Below are positions 15,725 to 24,339 of a stretch of DNA of 43,241 nt, piece after piece (the stretch's first letter is position 1; each line of letters begins with the position of its first letter). The position numbers and the translations under genes are program-made. This stretch comes from Ferruginibacter sp. HRS2-29 (GTDB lineage: Bacteria > Bacteroidota > Bacteroidia > Chitinophagales > Chitinophagaceae): assembly GCF_024343615.1 (NCBI RefSeq), contig NZ_RJUB01000017.1, forward strand, positions 1 through 43,241, read 5' to 3'. The notes below the pieces were generated by a model, which worked only from the letters and a program-made list of their open reading frames with translations, did no database searches and was not told the DNA's origin.

Positions 15725-16740
15725 AAATACATTTTATACGTTGTAAAGTTAAACCCAATTTTCTGCACCGAAAGCTCGTTGATCCCCAACACGCCGTCCA
15801 CGCAGCCTCCGAAGGCAAAACATGTTTTTTCAAGATTGGTGATCAGTACGGGCAGGTCGCTGATATTGCGGGTACCGATCCTGAAAAGCCCGAGACTACC
15901 TTTTACCGCTTCCACTTTTTTGTTACCCACACCCACCAGCGATACCCTGCCGGTGATCGACAGGTTTTCGAAAACCTTTTCCGGGAGCCGGCTATCCAAT
16001 ACGTTTGTTTCAGCCGCACAATCAATAACAAATCGTACTTTTTTACCCTCCATCGTTGTTTTTACAATGATGCGGTTGTCTGTCAGTTCAAACGGAACGG
16101 TGTGATAGGTAGAAGTATCTGCCAATAGCGGGTTTTGATATTTACGTGCCTGCTTGCCGCCCATGATGTGAAAAAACATGAGGTTTTGCTGATAATCTAT
16201 GATCAGTTCGCACTCTTTCAAAAAATGCATGCCCACAAGGCCCAGCACTTTTACTCCTTTGCTGTTTTCTATATTACCGAGGTTGGCGAGGTCACCCATC
16301 ACATTGTGCTCGGTGATGCCGCCAAAATGAAAATCTTTGATGCTTACCTGCTGCCTTCCCGTTGATGCGCCCGTCATTCCTACACTTTCGTCCGAAGACG
16401 ATTCGATCACCACAGGATAATTACGGAAGTACGTGATGTTGAGCACGAGCCCGGGGCAGCCGGTATCGAGGATGAAATTGCCTTCGGTAGAATCCGCTTT
16501 GGCTTTTATCAGCAACAAATTACCCGCCCGGCTGAAGGGAATGCTGAAAGAAGAAGAGTCTGCCGAAAAAATTACCCCGGGAAAACAGATCGACTTCAGC
16601 GATGCGTGCGGTGGCTCTTTTGTTTTTGCTCCAGCCGCTAAACCTGTCATGCACAACAGCAAGATCATCCAGGCAGGAGCAATGAAATGGTATTTTTTGC
16701 AGCAAAGCATTGATGCCGCTAAGCTACTGTTTTTTATCAT
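15715..16740 (-). CDS. Retropepsin-like aspartic protease (two-lobe), exported
   Basis: 341 residues from the ATG at 16740; other possible starts are TTG 16755 and ATG 16710. A hydrophobic segment at about 20-38 is a signal peptide or anchor. Lobe 1 has FILDTGCPG with Asp92-Thr-Gly and a later VKVLGLVGMHFL strand. Lobe 2 has FVIDCAAETNVLD, where Asp240 is kept but the usual T/S-G is replaced by Cys-Ala, and ends with DGVLGINELSVQKIGF. It belongs to the periplasmic aspartyl protease family of Bacteroidota. The altered second motif raises doubt about full activity. It overlaps both neighbours in the ECF-sigma unit, so it is strictly co-translated. Confidence 0.78.
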   Translation of the reverse strand: MIKNSSLAASMLCCKKYHFIAPAWMILLLCMTGLAAGAKTKEPPHASLKSICFPGVIFSADSSSFSIPFSRAGNLLLIKAKADSTEGNFILDTGCPGLVLNITYFRNYPVVIESSSDESVGMTGASTGRQQVSIKDFHFGGITEHNVMGDLANLGNIENSKGVKVLGLVGMHFLKECELIIDYQQNLMFFHIMGGKQARKYQNPLLADTSTYHTVPFELTDNRIIVKTTMEGKKVRFVIDCAAETNVLDSRLPEKVFENLSITGRVSLVGVGNKKVEAVKGSLGLFRIGTRNISDLPVLITNLEKTCFAFGGCVDGVLGINELSVQKIGFNFTTYKMYLWK

Positions 16741-17410
16741 TTCCGGTAGCAACAACTTCCTCGTATTCCTTCAATTGCGCCAGCATCTCCATAGATCGCA
16801 TCAGCGGCGCCCATTCCCTGTCGTTGAACAAAATGCGGAACCATTTTTTATCCCTGTTTTCAAACCTGATATTAAAAAATAACCAGCCTGCGGCAAAAGT
16901 GAAAATAGCCGTGCAGGCGCCATTGATGAGGTAATACAGCAAGCCACTGTTTTGCATGCAATAACTAGTGATGTAAAATGTGGTCCAGAGCGGCAACTGC
17001 AGTATCAGGATCTTTGCCACCCAAAGGCTGGAAGCAGTAAGGCTTGTGAGTGTTTTTTGTGTTGTCAGCACAGGTTCACCGATATCTACCCTGCTGATCA
17101 ATATTACCTGGTAAATATAGATCGCGATCGCTATTGCCGTGATCAACACCTGCAGCGCTGCTGAGAAGAAAAAGAAAAGGCTGATCCTGTCAAACGCATG
17201 AATGGCAAGGCTGGAAAGGATGATGGTGCCTGCCAATACCCACAATATCCCCACGATCGTGGCAAACAATTTTACAGGGCGCATGGAAGTCAAGGCAGAC
17301 TTTGTTTTCAGCTTAAGTATTTCCACCGCGTTCTTTTTATTCAGGGTGATGCTTTCTTCCAGCCGGCTATCGTAGTTTTTCCAGAGTTGTATGATATCTA
17401 TATTTTCCAT
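16724..17410 (-). CDS. Four-helix membrane protein following an ECF sigma gene
   Basis: 228 residues from the ATG at 17410; the frame is open 24 codons further into the sigma gene, but the ATG lies one base after the sigma stop (TAA-C-ATG). A cytoplasmic N-terminal helix (about 1-45, beginning MENIDIIQLWKNYDSRL) is followed by membrane segments at about 46-70, 76-106, 128-150 and 156-179, then a charged C-terminal helix. The family name is not known to me. Position and topology suggest it tethers or restrains the sigma factor, but it has no recognised anti-sigma motif. Confidence 0.75.
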   Translation of the reverse strand: MENIDIIQLWKNYDSRLEESITLNKKNAVEILKLKTKSALTSMRPVKLFATIVGILWVLAGTIILSSLAIHAFDRISLFFFFSAALQVLITAIAIAIYIYQVILISRVDIGEPVLTTQKTLTSLTASSLWVAKILILQLPLWTTFYITSYCMQNSGLLYYLINGACTAIFTFAAGWLFFNIRFENRDKKWFRILFNDREWAPLMRSMEMLAQLKEYEEVVATGNDKKQ

Positions 17411-17411
17411 G

Positions 17412-17924
17412 TTATTTTTCTTTGAGTTGTAAAAATTTTTGCTGCAACGCAGCCTTGATCCTGCTGACCTTTGTGGCCACATTGGTTTCGGTGATCCCGG
17501 TGATCACCGAAATCTCGCGGTAGCTTTTTTCTTCGAGATAAAGCAGCATGAGGGCTTTGTCTATTTCTTTCAGGCCCTGGATGAACTGCTGCAGGATACT
17601 GAGATGGGCCTCCTTTTCGCCGATATCATCCAGCGCCGTGAAATTCATTTCACCTTCGGTGATGGGTAAAGAAATTTTATCCCTTACCCTTGTTTTCCTG
17701 TAAAATGAAATGGCGGTATTCAATGCGATGCGGTATATCCAGGTAGAATGCCGGTAAGTATCGTCATACTTATCGAACGACCTCCAGAGTTGGATGAATA
17801 TTTCCTGGATAAGGTCTTTGCGGTCTTCGGGAACTTTGCAGTAAGAATGCGCAATCTTGTACAATATGCCTTTGTGCCGCTCCATCACATCCAGGAACCG
17901 GGTTGATCTGTCTTCCGTTGTCAT
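17412..17924 (-). CDS. ECF-family RNA polymerase sigma factor
   Basis: 170 residues. Region 2 is at about 15-80 (DRKDLIQEIFIQLWRSFDKY, then STWIYRIALNTAISFYRK), and region 4 is at about 110-165 (IDKALMLLYLEEKSYREISVITGITETNVATKVSRIK). Both domains are complete and the ATG at 17924 is unambiguous. It heads a four-gene unit with a membrane protein, an aspartic protease and a CBM48 protein, with gaps of one base or overlaps throughout. A co-transcribed regulator of this protease/glucan-binding unit is the natural inference. Confidence 0.92.
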   Translation of the reverse strand: MTTEDRSTRFLDVMERHKGILYKIAHSYCKVPEDRKDLIQEIFIQLWRSFDKYDDTYRHSTWIYRIALNTAISFYRKTRVRDKISLPITEGEMNFTALDDIGEKEAHLSILQQFIQGLKEIDKALMLLYLEEKSYREISVITGITETNVATKVSRIKAALQQKFLQLKEK

Positions 17925-18082
17925 TGATAATAATAGCGTGCAGATCGTTTGGCCTGCTGTTTTACTAAATTAATAAAAGTGTGGTTGCTTTATTAATTAT
18001 TCGCAGAAGGGGAGGGAAAATCACAGAAATGGCGTTTTTTTTAAAAGGTGCATGGCGGCGAGTGGCAGGGGGTGGGTTTCCT

Positions 18083-18231
18083 GATCGTTCATGGAGATCG
18101 AAGCGAAACTTTACCGCAGAGAACATGAGTGGCCAGCGTTTACGCAGAGAAGCTTGCATACAAGCTATGCATAAAACGCTGCTTTCTTTTTTCTCTGCGG
18201 TAAAAGATCGCGTCATTTTACGCAAACGATC
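18083..18231. repeat. Nested multi-layer palindrome (CGCAGAGAA type)
   Basis: It lies within the 336-bp gap 17925-18260, which otherwise holds no supported gene. Four concentric perfect inverted pairs are visible: GATCGTT/AACGATC (18083 and 18225), TTTACCGCAGAGAA/TTCTCTGCGGTAAA (18110 and 18191), CAGCGTTT/AAACGCTG (18134 and 18174), and AGCTTG/CAAGCT (18151-18166). The unit CGCAGAGAA is repeated in the left arm. It sits between two minus-strand genes and would fold into a long branched stem in the transcript of the upstream regulator, where it could act as a terminator. Confidence 0.8.
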
Positions 18232-18260
18232 AACCAACCTACGTTCAGTAACCCACAATT

Positions 18261-18878
18261 TTAAATTAATTCCAGCTGAGCCGCTTTTCTCACCAGCGAA
18301 GCAATATTCTTGCTTTCAAACTTGAGCAGCAGGTTCTTGCGATGGGTGTCTACCGTATTTACGCTGATAAAAAGCTGGCGGGATATCTCAATATTCGTTT
18401 TGCCTTCGGCTATCAGCAGCAGTATTTCTTTTTCGCGGCGTGTGAGTAATATGCCCGAAGCTTCCGGTTTGCGCAATGTCTGCGAAACCTCATCGCTCAG
18501 GTAATTTTTTCCATTGTTCACGGTAATGATGGCTTCGAGCAACTCTTCCTTACCGGCATTTTTTATCACATACCCGGAAGCGCCGTTGTTCATCATCTTT
18601 TCTATGTAACTGAACTGGTTGAAAGTACTCAATCCGAGGATCATCACCCGGGGATATTTTTCTTTTATTTCTTTGCAAAGGTCTATGCCGCTTATATCGG
18701 GCAGGTTGATGTCCATGAGGATTACATCAGGCTGGTGCTGTTTCAAAAATGCCCTGCACGAACTGCCGTTGGTGGCATGCCCGCTCCACTCGATATCCTT
18801 TTCGTTCTGCAGCAGCGAACGGATGCCTTCCACCACCATGTAATGATCATCCACGATGAATACGCTTACTTTTTTCAT
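18261..18878 (-). CDS. NarL/LuxR-family response regulator
   Basis: 205 residues. The receiver domain (1-122) has DD at 10-11 and phospho-acceptor Asp56 in VILMDINLP. The C-terminal LuxR-type helix-turn-helix (about 142-200) contains LTRREKEILLLIAEGKTNIEI and the recognition helix region SVNTVDTHRKNLL. Its ATG overlaps the TGA of the upstream kinase gene (ATGA), so the two form a co-translated two-component pair. The target genes are unknown; the downstream gap contains the nested palindrome. Confidence 0.93.
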   Translation of the reverse strand: MKKVSVFIVDDHYMVVEGIRSLLQNEKDIEWSGHATNGSSCRAFLKQHQPDVILMDINLPDISGIDLCKEIKEKYPRVMILGLSTFNQFSYIEKMMNNGASGYVIKNAGKEELLEAIITVNNGKNYLSDEVSQTLRKPEASGILLTRREKEILLLIAEGKTNIEISRQLFISVNTVDTHRKNLLLKFESKNIASLVRKAAQLELI

Positions 18879-20833
18879 GGTTTTATTTCTATTAATACCG
18901 ATGTTCCTTGTCCGGGCTGGCTTTGCACATCTATTTTTCCTTTCAAAAATTCCACACGGTTACGGATGTTCGTCCAGCCTATCCCTTTTGCCTGCTTCAC
19001 CAAATTACTATCAAATCCTTTACCATCATCTTCCACGGTTATTGAAATGATGTCATTGGTTCTGGTAACCTGCACCAACGCTGTGGTTGCGGCGGCATGC
19101 CGGATGGCATTGTTCACCAGCTCCTGCACGATCCTGTATATACTTACCGCTACCAGTTCGTCGGTAGTATTTTCTTCCAGCCCTATTGACTGGTAGTTCA
19201 CTTTGAGCGCTCCCGATTGGTTGATGTCGTTGCAAAAATCTTTCAAAGCCGTATCCAGTCCAAATTTCACCAGGGCTTCCGGCATCATGTTGTGCGCCAC
19301 CCTGCGCATTTCTTTGATGGAGCTGTCGAGCATATCGATGCTCCGTTCAAAAGCCTGCGCATTTCCGGGGGTCATCACCAGGTTTCCCTTCATGGTGTTG
19401 AGCGAGTATTTGATACCGCTCAGCATTCCCCCAAGCCCATCGTGCAGGTCTTTGGCCAGCCGGCTCCGTTCCTGCTCTTCTCCTTTGAGTACGGCTTCCG
19501 TAGCGGTAAGCTGCTGCTGTGTTTCCAGTTCATTGATGCGTTGCTGCTGAAATTTCTGCCGCTGGCGGTAATTGCGGTAAAAAAGTGAAGCCAGTACTAC
19601 TATCACCAATGCACCTCCCAAAAGGATATAATTATAAATATCTTTTTGCTTCAGCTCGGCCTTCTGCAGTTTCAGCTGGTTATCCTTTTTCTCTGTTTCA
19701 TACTTTTTCTCCAGGTCAAGCGCAAATTCCTTCCGGTCGTTGGCCTGTATGGAATCTTTGAGGTCGGAATATTTCCAGGTGTAATCATTCGCCTCCCTGA
19801 ATTTTTCCATTTGCTCATAAATCACGCTCAGCAACCCGTACCCTTCCTGCATGAACCCTTTGAAGTTGCCGTCCTCCGCCATCTTCACCGCCTGCAGCGT
19901 TACCGCTTCGGCCTCAGGATATTTTTTAATGAGGTTGTAAATATGCCCGATCTGTATCTTCGGCTCCACCATATTCCACGGCGATTTATTCTCCCTGGCA
20001 TGTTCGTAGGCCTTTTCATAATATTTTATCGCGGTATCATACTGCTTCAGTTGCTGAAACGTTACCCCCGATAAGGTATAATAAGTTTGTGTAAGTGCAA
20101 ACGGATAATCGTTCGAAAGATAAAGCCGGGCAGTGTCGAGGTTCTTCTTCGCCGCATCAAAATTTTCTACTTCGAGGTAGTAATGTACCCGGTAGAGATA
20201 TCCTGCAAACAAACTTTTGGGTGCTTTTGACCCTTTTGCCGCTGCCAGCGCTTTTGTGGAATATTCATCCTGCTTGGCCGGCAACTTCATTTGCTGGTAG
20301 ATGGCGGCAATGTTGGTATAAGACACCGTCATATCCGAAAGCCCGGCTTCTTCCTGCATGGCGATACCTTTGAGGAAATAGCTTACCGCGGTATCATACC
20401 GGTCAACAGACCTGAAATTATTTCCAAGATCGTTGTACGCCTGCCCGAGTTCTTTTTTATGGACAGGCAATGTTTGTTGTTTTTCCAGATATCCTATCGC
20501 CTCCCGAAGAATGGTAAGTTCGGTTTTGTAGTCACTTGTGCGATGGTAAGGCATGGCATCATTGCGCAGCGCCATTCCGGCAAAATAATACAGCTTTTTT
20601 TTCAGCGCATAATCTGCCGCCGATCTGTAAAGGTCATGTGCTTTTTTCAGATCCAGCGGTTCGGTATATTTTGCCAGGTGGATCATTGCCCGGGCACGGG
20701 CCGTATCGGCAAGGTCTTTTTTGAGCAAGGTGGCAACACTATCCACAAGCGGTTGTTGCGCCAGGCTGATTGCATAACCACAAAGGAATGCAGACAAAAA
20801 TAAAAGTCTTTTGAAGTTGCCGGTCTTTTGCAT
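18875..20833 (-). CDS. TPR-containing sensor histidine kinase (HisKA_3 type)
   Basis: 652 residues from the ATG at 20833; a TTG at 20839 would add two residues. A signal peptide (to about LAQ) is followed by several TPR-like helical repeats (about 30-370; for example AIKYYEKAYEHARENKSPW), one membrane helix at about 395-415 (IYNYILLGGALVIVVLASLFY) and a coiled coil. The HisKA_3 domain has His464 in DLHDGLGG, and the GHKL ATPase has N-box NNAIRHA and G-boxes DDGKGFD and GIGWTNIRNR. The TPR sensor is periplasmic and the kinase is cytoplasmic. It pairs with the downstream NarL-type regulator. Confidence 0.92.
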   Translation of the reverse strand: MQKTGNFKRLLFLSAFLCGYAISLAQQPLVDSVATLLKKDLADTARARAMIHLAKYTEPLDLKKAHDLYRSAADYALKKKLYYFAGMALRNDAMPYHRTSDYKTELTILREAIGYLEKQQTLPVHKKELGQAYNDLGNNFRSVDRYDTAVSYFLKGIAMQEEAGLSDMTVSYTNIAAIYQQMKLPAKQDEYSTKALAAAKGSKAPKSLFAGYLYRVHYYLEVENFDAAKKNLDTARLYLSNDYPFALTQTYYTLSGVTFQQLKQYDTAIKYYEKAYEHARENKSPWNMVEPKIQIGHIYNLIKKYPEAEAVTLQAVKMAEDGNFKGFMQEGYGLLSVIYEQMEKFREANDYTWKYSDLKDSIQANDRKEFALDLEKKYETEKKDNQLKLQKAELKQKDIYNYILLGGALVIVVLASLFYRNYRQRQKFQQQRINELETQQQLTATEAVLKGEEQERSRLAKDLHDGLGGMLSGIKYSLNTMKGNLVMTPGNAQAFERSIDMLDSSIKEMRRVAHNMMPEALVKFGLDTALKDFCNDINQSGALKVNYQSIGLEENTTDELVAVSIYRIVQELVNNAIRHAAATTALVQVTRTNDIISITVEDDGKGFDSNLVKQAKGIGWTNIRNRVEFLKGKIDVQSQPGQGTSVLIEIKP

Positions 20834-20910
20834 AAACAAAGAAAGTAATTGTTTCGTTTATACCCATCCCCTTTTTCGATGATTTTTATTGGGGACGAGA
20901 AAAGATAAAA

Positions 20911-20999
20911 GCCGGGAAGAACGGGAAGAAAACAAGATATTTCCCGCTCTTTAATTGATATTTTTTTCCGCTCCTTCCGCTCTTCACGTTCTTCCGGGC
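20911..20999. repeat. Palindrome with GGGAAGAAC-type arms
   Basis: The 19-bp arms (20911-20929 and 20981-20999) match at 17 of 19 positions. The arms contain two copies of a GGAAGA unit, and the right side continues with further CTTCCGCTC-type units. It lies in the 310-bp gap between the T9SS cargo gene and the TPR kinase gene, both minus strand. Confidence 0.75.
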
Positions 21000-21072
21000 G
21001 TGTATTTTGGATCGATGAAACGGCGCTGATACCATCAAAATGATATAGAGTAAATGCTGCTTAAAAATGATC

Positions 21073-21120
21073 ACGCGGACTACACAGACCATTGTTTATA
21101 ACAATCTGCGTAATCCGCGT
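21073..21120. repeat. Palindrome related to the element at 515-775
   Basis: The arms 21073-21095 and 21101-21120 pair with a two-base bulge and a 5-nt loop. The sequence ACTACACAGACC / CTGCGTAATCCGCG is of the same type as the GGATTACACAGATT arm of the first repeat. It begins about 25 bp after the stop of the T9SS cargo gene (minus strand), where a terminator would be expected. Confidence 0.75.
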
Positions 21121-21143
21121 AGCCATTAAAAACCTGCGTTAGT

Positions 21144-22142
21144 TTATTGCAGCAATACTTTCCAGCTTGTTGAGAATGTTTCGCTCTTACAGAAAATGAT
21201 ATAAACACCTTTGCTGAATTTAGCCAGGTCGAGTGTAAGTAAAGAGCCATTGAAAGCTGCCGTCTTCACTGTTTTTCCGGAAGCATCACTTACCGTTACC
21301 ACCGCATTTTTCAATACCCCGTTGAGTACTTTCAACGTAGCGATACCATGCACCGGGTTGGGCGATAAGCTCATTTCGGGTTGCGGAGCACAAGCCAATC
21401 TCACAGAAGTAATCTCGCTGTACTTTATAGCGCCCGAAGCATCACTTATTTTAAGACGGTAATAAACCACACCTGCCGATGGATGCTCATCCATAAACAG
21501 GTATGTTGAGTTGCCGTTAACAGCAGGTATCCTGTTGCCGATAGTATGCCAGTCGATAGTATTGACAGAAGTTTCTACTGTAAAACTTTCCCGGCCGGAA
21601 CCCGCTTCCGCAGCCCAGTTCACCGCCACATTACAATCCTGCGTGGCCGTCGCTTTCAGCGAAGTGAGGCCGATGGGTAATGTGTTGGTACCGTTGGTGG
21701 CTGTTATTTGCCCTAATGTAACTGATGTAAGTCCGGCTTTGGAAACGTAATAAGTACCTGCGCTGCCGGTGGCACTGCCGGTAGTAGTGGTAAATACACC
21801 TCCCGCAACTGCAGGGTTGTAAGCGATCTGCAGCAACAATTCCGAATTGCCATTGAGCTCGGAAGCGATGTATTTTATCGCGGCGGTGCCGCTGAAAGCG
21901 AAGGGTGCTGTAAACGTATGCACCTGCAAAATGCTGGCCCCTGCAGACACTCCCGGTACAGGTGTGGCAGAGCGGGTGATGGCCTGGTTGGTCAATGTAA
22001 GATTGGCGGAAGGTGTCAACACCAGGTTATTGATGTTGAGCGGTGTTCCTGCAACCACTGTAAGGCCGCTGCCCTGTACTGCAAACTGCGCAAAGGCAGA
22101 AGATGCGTACAGGCATATTATCAGGATGAGATATTTTTTCAT
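21144..22142 (-). CDS. Type IX secretion cargo protein with C-terminal sorting domain
   Basis: 332 residues. A signal peptide (1-18, ending AFA|Q) is followed by beta-rich, Thr/Ala/Gly-rich modules, including a fibronectin-like segment (CNVAVNWAAEAGSGRESFTVE and a YRLKISDASGAIKYSEI strand). The C-terminal 80 residues form a T9SS type A sorting domain: SLSPNPVHGIATLKVLN, VTVSDASGKTV, LDLAKFSKGVYIIF. The protein should be exported through the outer membrane and attached or released. It is separated from the upstream exported protein gene by only 46 bp, so they are probably co-expressed. The ligand or activity is unknown. Confidence 0.85.
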   Translation of the reverse strand: MKKYLILIICLYASSAFAQFAVQGSGLTVVAGTPLNINNLVLTPSANLTLTNQAITRSATPVPGVSAGASILQVHTFTAPFAFSGTAAIKYIASELNGNSELLLQIAYNPAVAGGVFTTTTGSATGSAGTYYVSKAGLTSVTLGQITATNGTNTLPIGLTSLKATATQDCNVAVNWAAEAGSGRESFTVETSVNTIDWHTIGNRIPAVNGNSTYLFMDEHPSAGVVYYRLKISDASGAIKYSEITSVRLACAPQPEMSLSPNPVHGIATLKVLNGVLKNAVVTVSDASGKTVKTAAFNGSLLTLDLAKFSKGVYIIFCKSETFSTSWKVLLQ

Positions 22143-22188
22143 ACAATAATTTTTAGTGGATAATAATGATGGCTCTAAAAGCTATTGA

Positions 22189-22917
22189 TCAATATCCCTG
22201 CAATATTGCTGAATATATAACATAAGGTTCCTGGTTGCTTTGTGTGAAGCGATAAGATAATACGTCACCCGGAACTACCGACACGGTATGCGCCGCATCC
22301 ATTACTACTGCTGTAGAGCCAACGGCCGACGCGATAGTAATGCTGACTGTAATGGCAGTAGCCACCCCGTTTTTATAAAGTGTGAGCGTGGTAGTATTGG
22401 CTGCGCCGCCGCCGCCATTTGGCACTACCCTTCCTGCCAGAATGAGTTTATTGAACGTAAGGGTTTTGGGAACCACATAACACGTAGCGGGAGTAAAGGT
22501 GGTTGCCGACGTATTTGCTTCTGCCAGTACTACGGTGGAAGAATAAGGCGAGGTAAAATATGGGCCAAGCCTTGGAGTGGTCGCGTTATAAGGGCCCACG
22601 ATCACTGCTTCGAGGTTGGTAGAATCTTTGGTAGCTGCTCCCGACGCGGTTGCTACTGCTACCCATGCGGAGCCATTGTAGTAATAAAAACCCGGTGTGT
22701 TGTCGGTCTGGTAAATAAGCAACCCAGTTGCCGGGGATGCCGGCCTGTTGGCCAATCCCATTCTCGGGATGAGCAATCCTTTGCTGGAAGAAACGATATC
22801 CAGCATAGCTGAATTATCCGGCGTGGTGGCGCCCAGAGATGCCTGGGCACTTACTGTTGAAGTACCGAACATGGCAAGGCAGAATAGCGCAATGGCTACG
22901 GAGTAGAAATTTTTCAT
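22189..22917 (-). CDS. Exported hypothetical protein with surface-protein N-terminal motif
   Basis: 242 residues. A signal peptide ends near residue 25 (VSAQ). It is followed by the stretch DNSAMLDIVSSSKGLLIPRM and then GLLIYQTDNTPGFYYYNGSAW, which is typical of many secreted Bacteroidota proteins with tail-fibre or adhesin-like modules. The remaining 140 residues are beta-rich with few charges. There is no T9SS domain at the end. It lies directly upstream of the T9SS cargo gene on the same strand and may be secreted together with it. The function is unknown. Confidence 0.75.
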   Translation of the reverse strand: MKNFYSVAIALFCLAMFGTSTVSAQASLGATTPDNSAMLDIVSSSKGLLIPRMGLANRPASPATGLLIYQTDNTPGFYYYNGSAWVAVATASGAATKDSTNLEAVIVGPYNATTPRLGPYFTSPYSSTVVLAEANTSATTFTPATCYVVPKTLTFNKLILAGRVVPNGGGGAANTTTLTLYKNGVATAITVSITIASAVGSTAVVMDAAHTVSVVPGDVLSYRFTQSNQEPYVIYSAILQGY

Positions 22918-22940
22918 TTAGATTGATTTTTAATTGTTAT

Positions 22941-22967
22941 CGAAGTTAAGCCGAAATGCTTTATCAA
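22941..22967 (-). promoter_or_regulatory. Candidate promoter of the exported-protein pair
   Basis: Minus-strand TTG (22965-22967) is followed, after a spacing close to the Bacteroidota norm, by TAACTTCG (22941-22948), one mismatch from TAnnTTTG. It lies about 25 bp before the ATG at 22917. The rest of the 366-bp gap 22918-23283 contains an AT-rich run, a minus-strand terminator and a single CTTCGACAAG repeat arm, and no supported gene. Confidence 0.35.
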
Positions 22968-23023
22968 GTAAATTTAATATATATAATATAGCGGCAACGC
23001 TCCCGCTGTAGATGAATGATGCA

Positions 23024-23051
23024 TAAAAAAGCTCCGTAAGAATACGGAGCT
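23024..23051 (-). terminator. Intrinsic terminator ending the large utilisation locus
   Basis: A perfect 9-bp stem, AGCTCCGTA/TACGGAGCT, with a 4-nt loop is followed on the minus strand by a run of T (the A-run at 23024-23030). It lies about 230 bp after the ribokinase stop and is the first good terminator downstream of the 13-gene block. Confidence 0.8.
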
Positions 23052-23283
23052 GTGGTTTATTCACCAGATTGCACTGCTAAAAACGATGGTTATATATTCC
23101 CTGTATACTATTAAATTATAAGATATTTAATATAACCCATGTCTGCAAGAAGCAGCCGGGAAGGCCTTCGGGATGGCATGTTACTTAATTTGCTGCGAGC
23201 CACAGTTTTTCAAAGGCTAATTAAATTTTCCTCCGGATATCGCCTTCGACAAGCCGGGGCTTACAATTCCAAAAAATACCTTC

Positions 23284-24219
23284 TTACAATAGCAGGCCGG
23301 ATTTTTTAGTATTCTCTATCTCTTCTGCAATTTCATTTCTGTAAGGAATAGAGGCCTGTGCGCCCATTTTAGTTACTGAAATGGAAGCGGCCTGCACGGC
23401 AAATTTTATAGCGCTGTCCCAATCCATTTCTTCTGTAACGGCCACGGCCAGCGCCCCGCTGAAAGTATCGCCTGCTGCCGTAGTATCTTTTGCATGTACA
23501 ACGGGGGCATCTATTTTTAATCGCTGGTCCTGGTTTTGAAAATAAGCTCCATGTTTTCCTAAGGTGATGATCACGTTTTGTACGCCTTTGGTTAAAAATA
23601 TGGCTGCTGCTTCCGCTGCGGACGCCTCATCTGTTACCGTAACACCGCTCAGTAAGGACGCTTCCGTTTCGTTTGGGGTGATCAGGAATAAACCGTTGAG
23701 GAGTTCGTCGCTGAGTTTTTGTGCGGGCGCCGGATTTATGATCACTTTCTGATTATTTGCTTTAGCCTTTTTTGCCACCGCTTCAATGGTAGCCACCGGT
23801 GTTTCCAACTGCATTAAAATTATTTCGGCCTCGTGCAGAAATTCTACCGCAACGATATCTGCCGGCAACAAATAAGAATTGGCGCCGGGCGCCACTACGA
23901 TACAGTTTTCGCCTTCTTCATTCACCATGATCAGGGCGGTGCCAGAAGGCACGTTTTCATCGACAAAAACAAAATCCGTATTGATATTTTCTTTCTGAAG
24001 ATTCAGGGTCGTTTCCTGGCCAAAAATATCGTTGCCCACTTTTGCTACCAATGTTACTTCGCCGCCCAGCCTTGCGGCTGCCACAGCCTGGTTGGCGCCT
24101 TTACCCCCGGCATACATGAAGAACGTTCCTCCCAGTAAAGTTTCGCCGGGCAAAGGAAGCGATTTGGCTTTTACCACCATATCTGTGTTGGCGCTTCCTA
24201 CTACGATTATTTTTTTCAT
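23284..24219 (-). CDS. rbsK: Ribokinase
   Basis: 311 residues, the full length for a PfkB-family sugar kinase. It carries the substrate signature GGKGANQAVAAARLGG near residues 38-52, GSANTD at the N-terminus, and the ATP/anion-hole signature DTTAAGDTFSGALA with catalytic base Asp251. The match to E. coli-type ribokinase is closer than to other PfkB kinases. It converts ribose and ATP to ribose 5-phosphate in the cytoplasm. It is the last gene of the SusC/SusD locus, 120 bp after citF, and gives the strongest clue that a ribose-containing compound is the substrate. Confidence 0.92.
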   Translation of the reverse strand: MKKIIVVGSANTDMVVKAKSLPLPGETLLGGTFFMYAGGKGANQAVAAARLGGEVTLVAKVGNDIFGQETTLNLQKENINTDFVFVDENVPSGTALIMVNEEGENCIVVAPGANSYLLPADIVAVEFLHEAEIILMQLETPVATIEAVAKKAKANNQKVIINPAPAQKLSDELLNGLFLITPNETEASLLSGVTVTDEASAAEAAAIFLTKGVQNVIITLGKHGAYFQNQDQRLKIDAPVVHAKDTTAAGDTFSGALAVAVTEEMDWDSAIKFAVQAASISVTKMGAQASIPYRNEIAEEIENTKKSGLLL

Positions 24220-24339
24220 CTGTTTTCTTTTTAAAAATTATTGTATACGCCTTTATCAGGGGCAATTATTTGGGCAGTTATTTACCGGTACTTACAAATT
24301 ACATCTCCTGTTTTTTTAATGCAACCGGTAAGCAACTAT

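Noticed and set aside
17411..17482. Extended N-terminus of the four-helix membrane protein
   Set aside because: The extension overlaps the sigma-factor coding region; the ATG one base after the sigma stop is typical of coupled genes.
24282..24331. TTACCGGT/ACCGGTAA pair between citF and rbsK as a riboswitch or terminator
   Set aside because: The stem is only 8 bp with a loop of more than 30 bases and no T-tract or conserved core; chance is sufficient.
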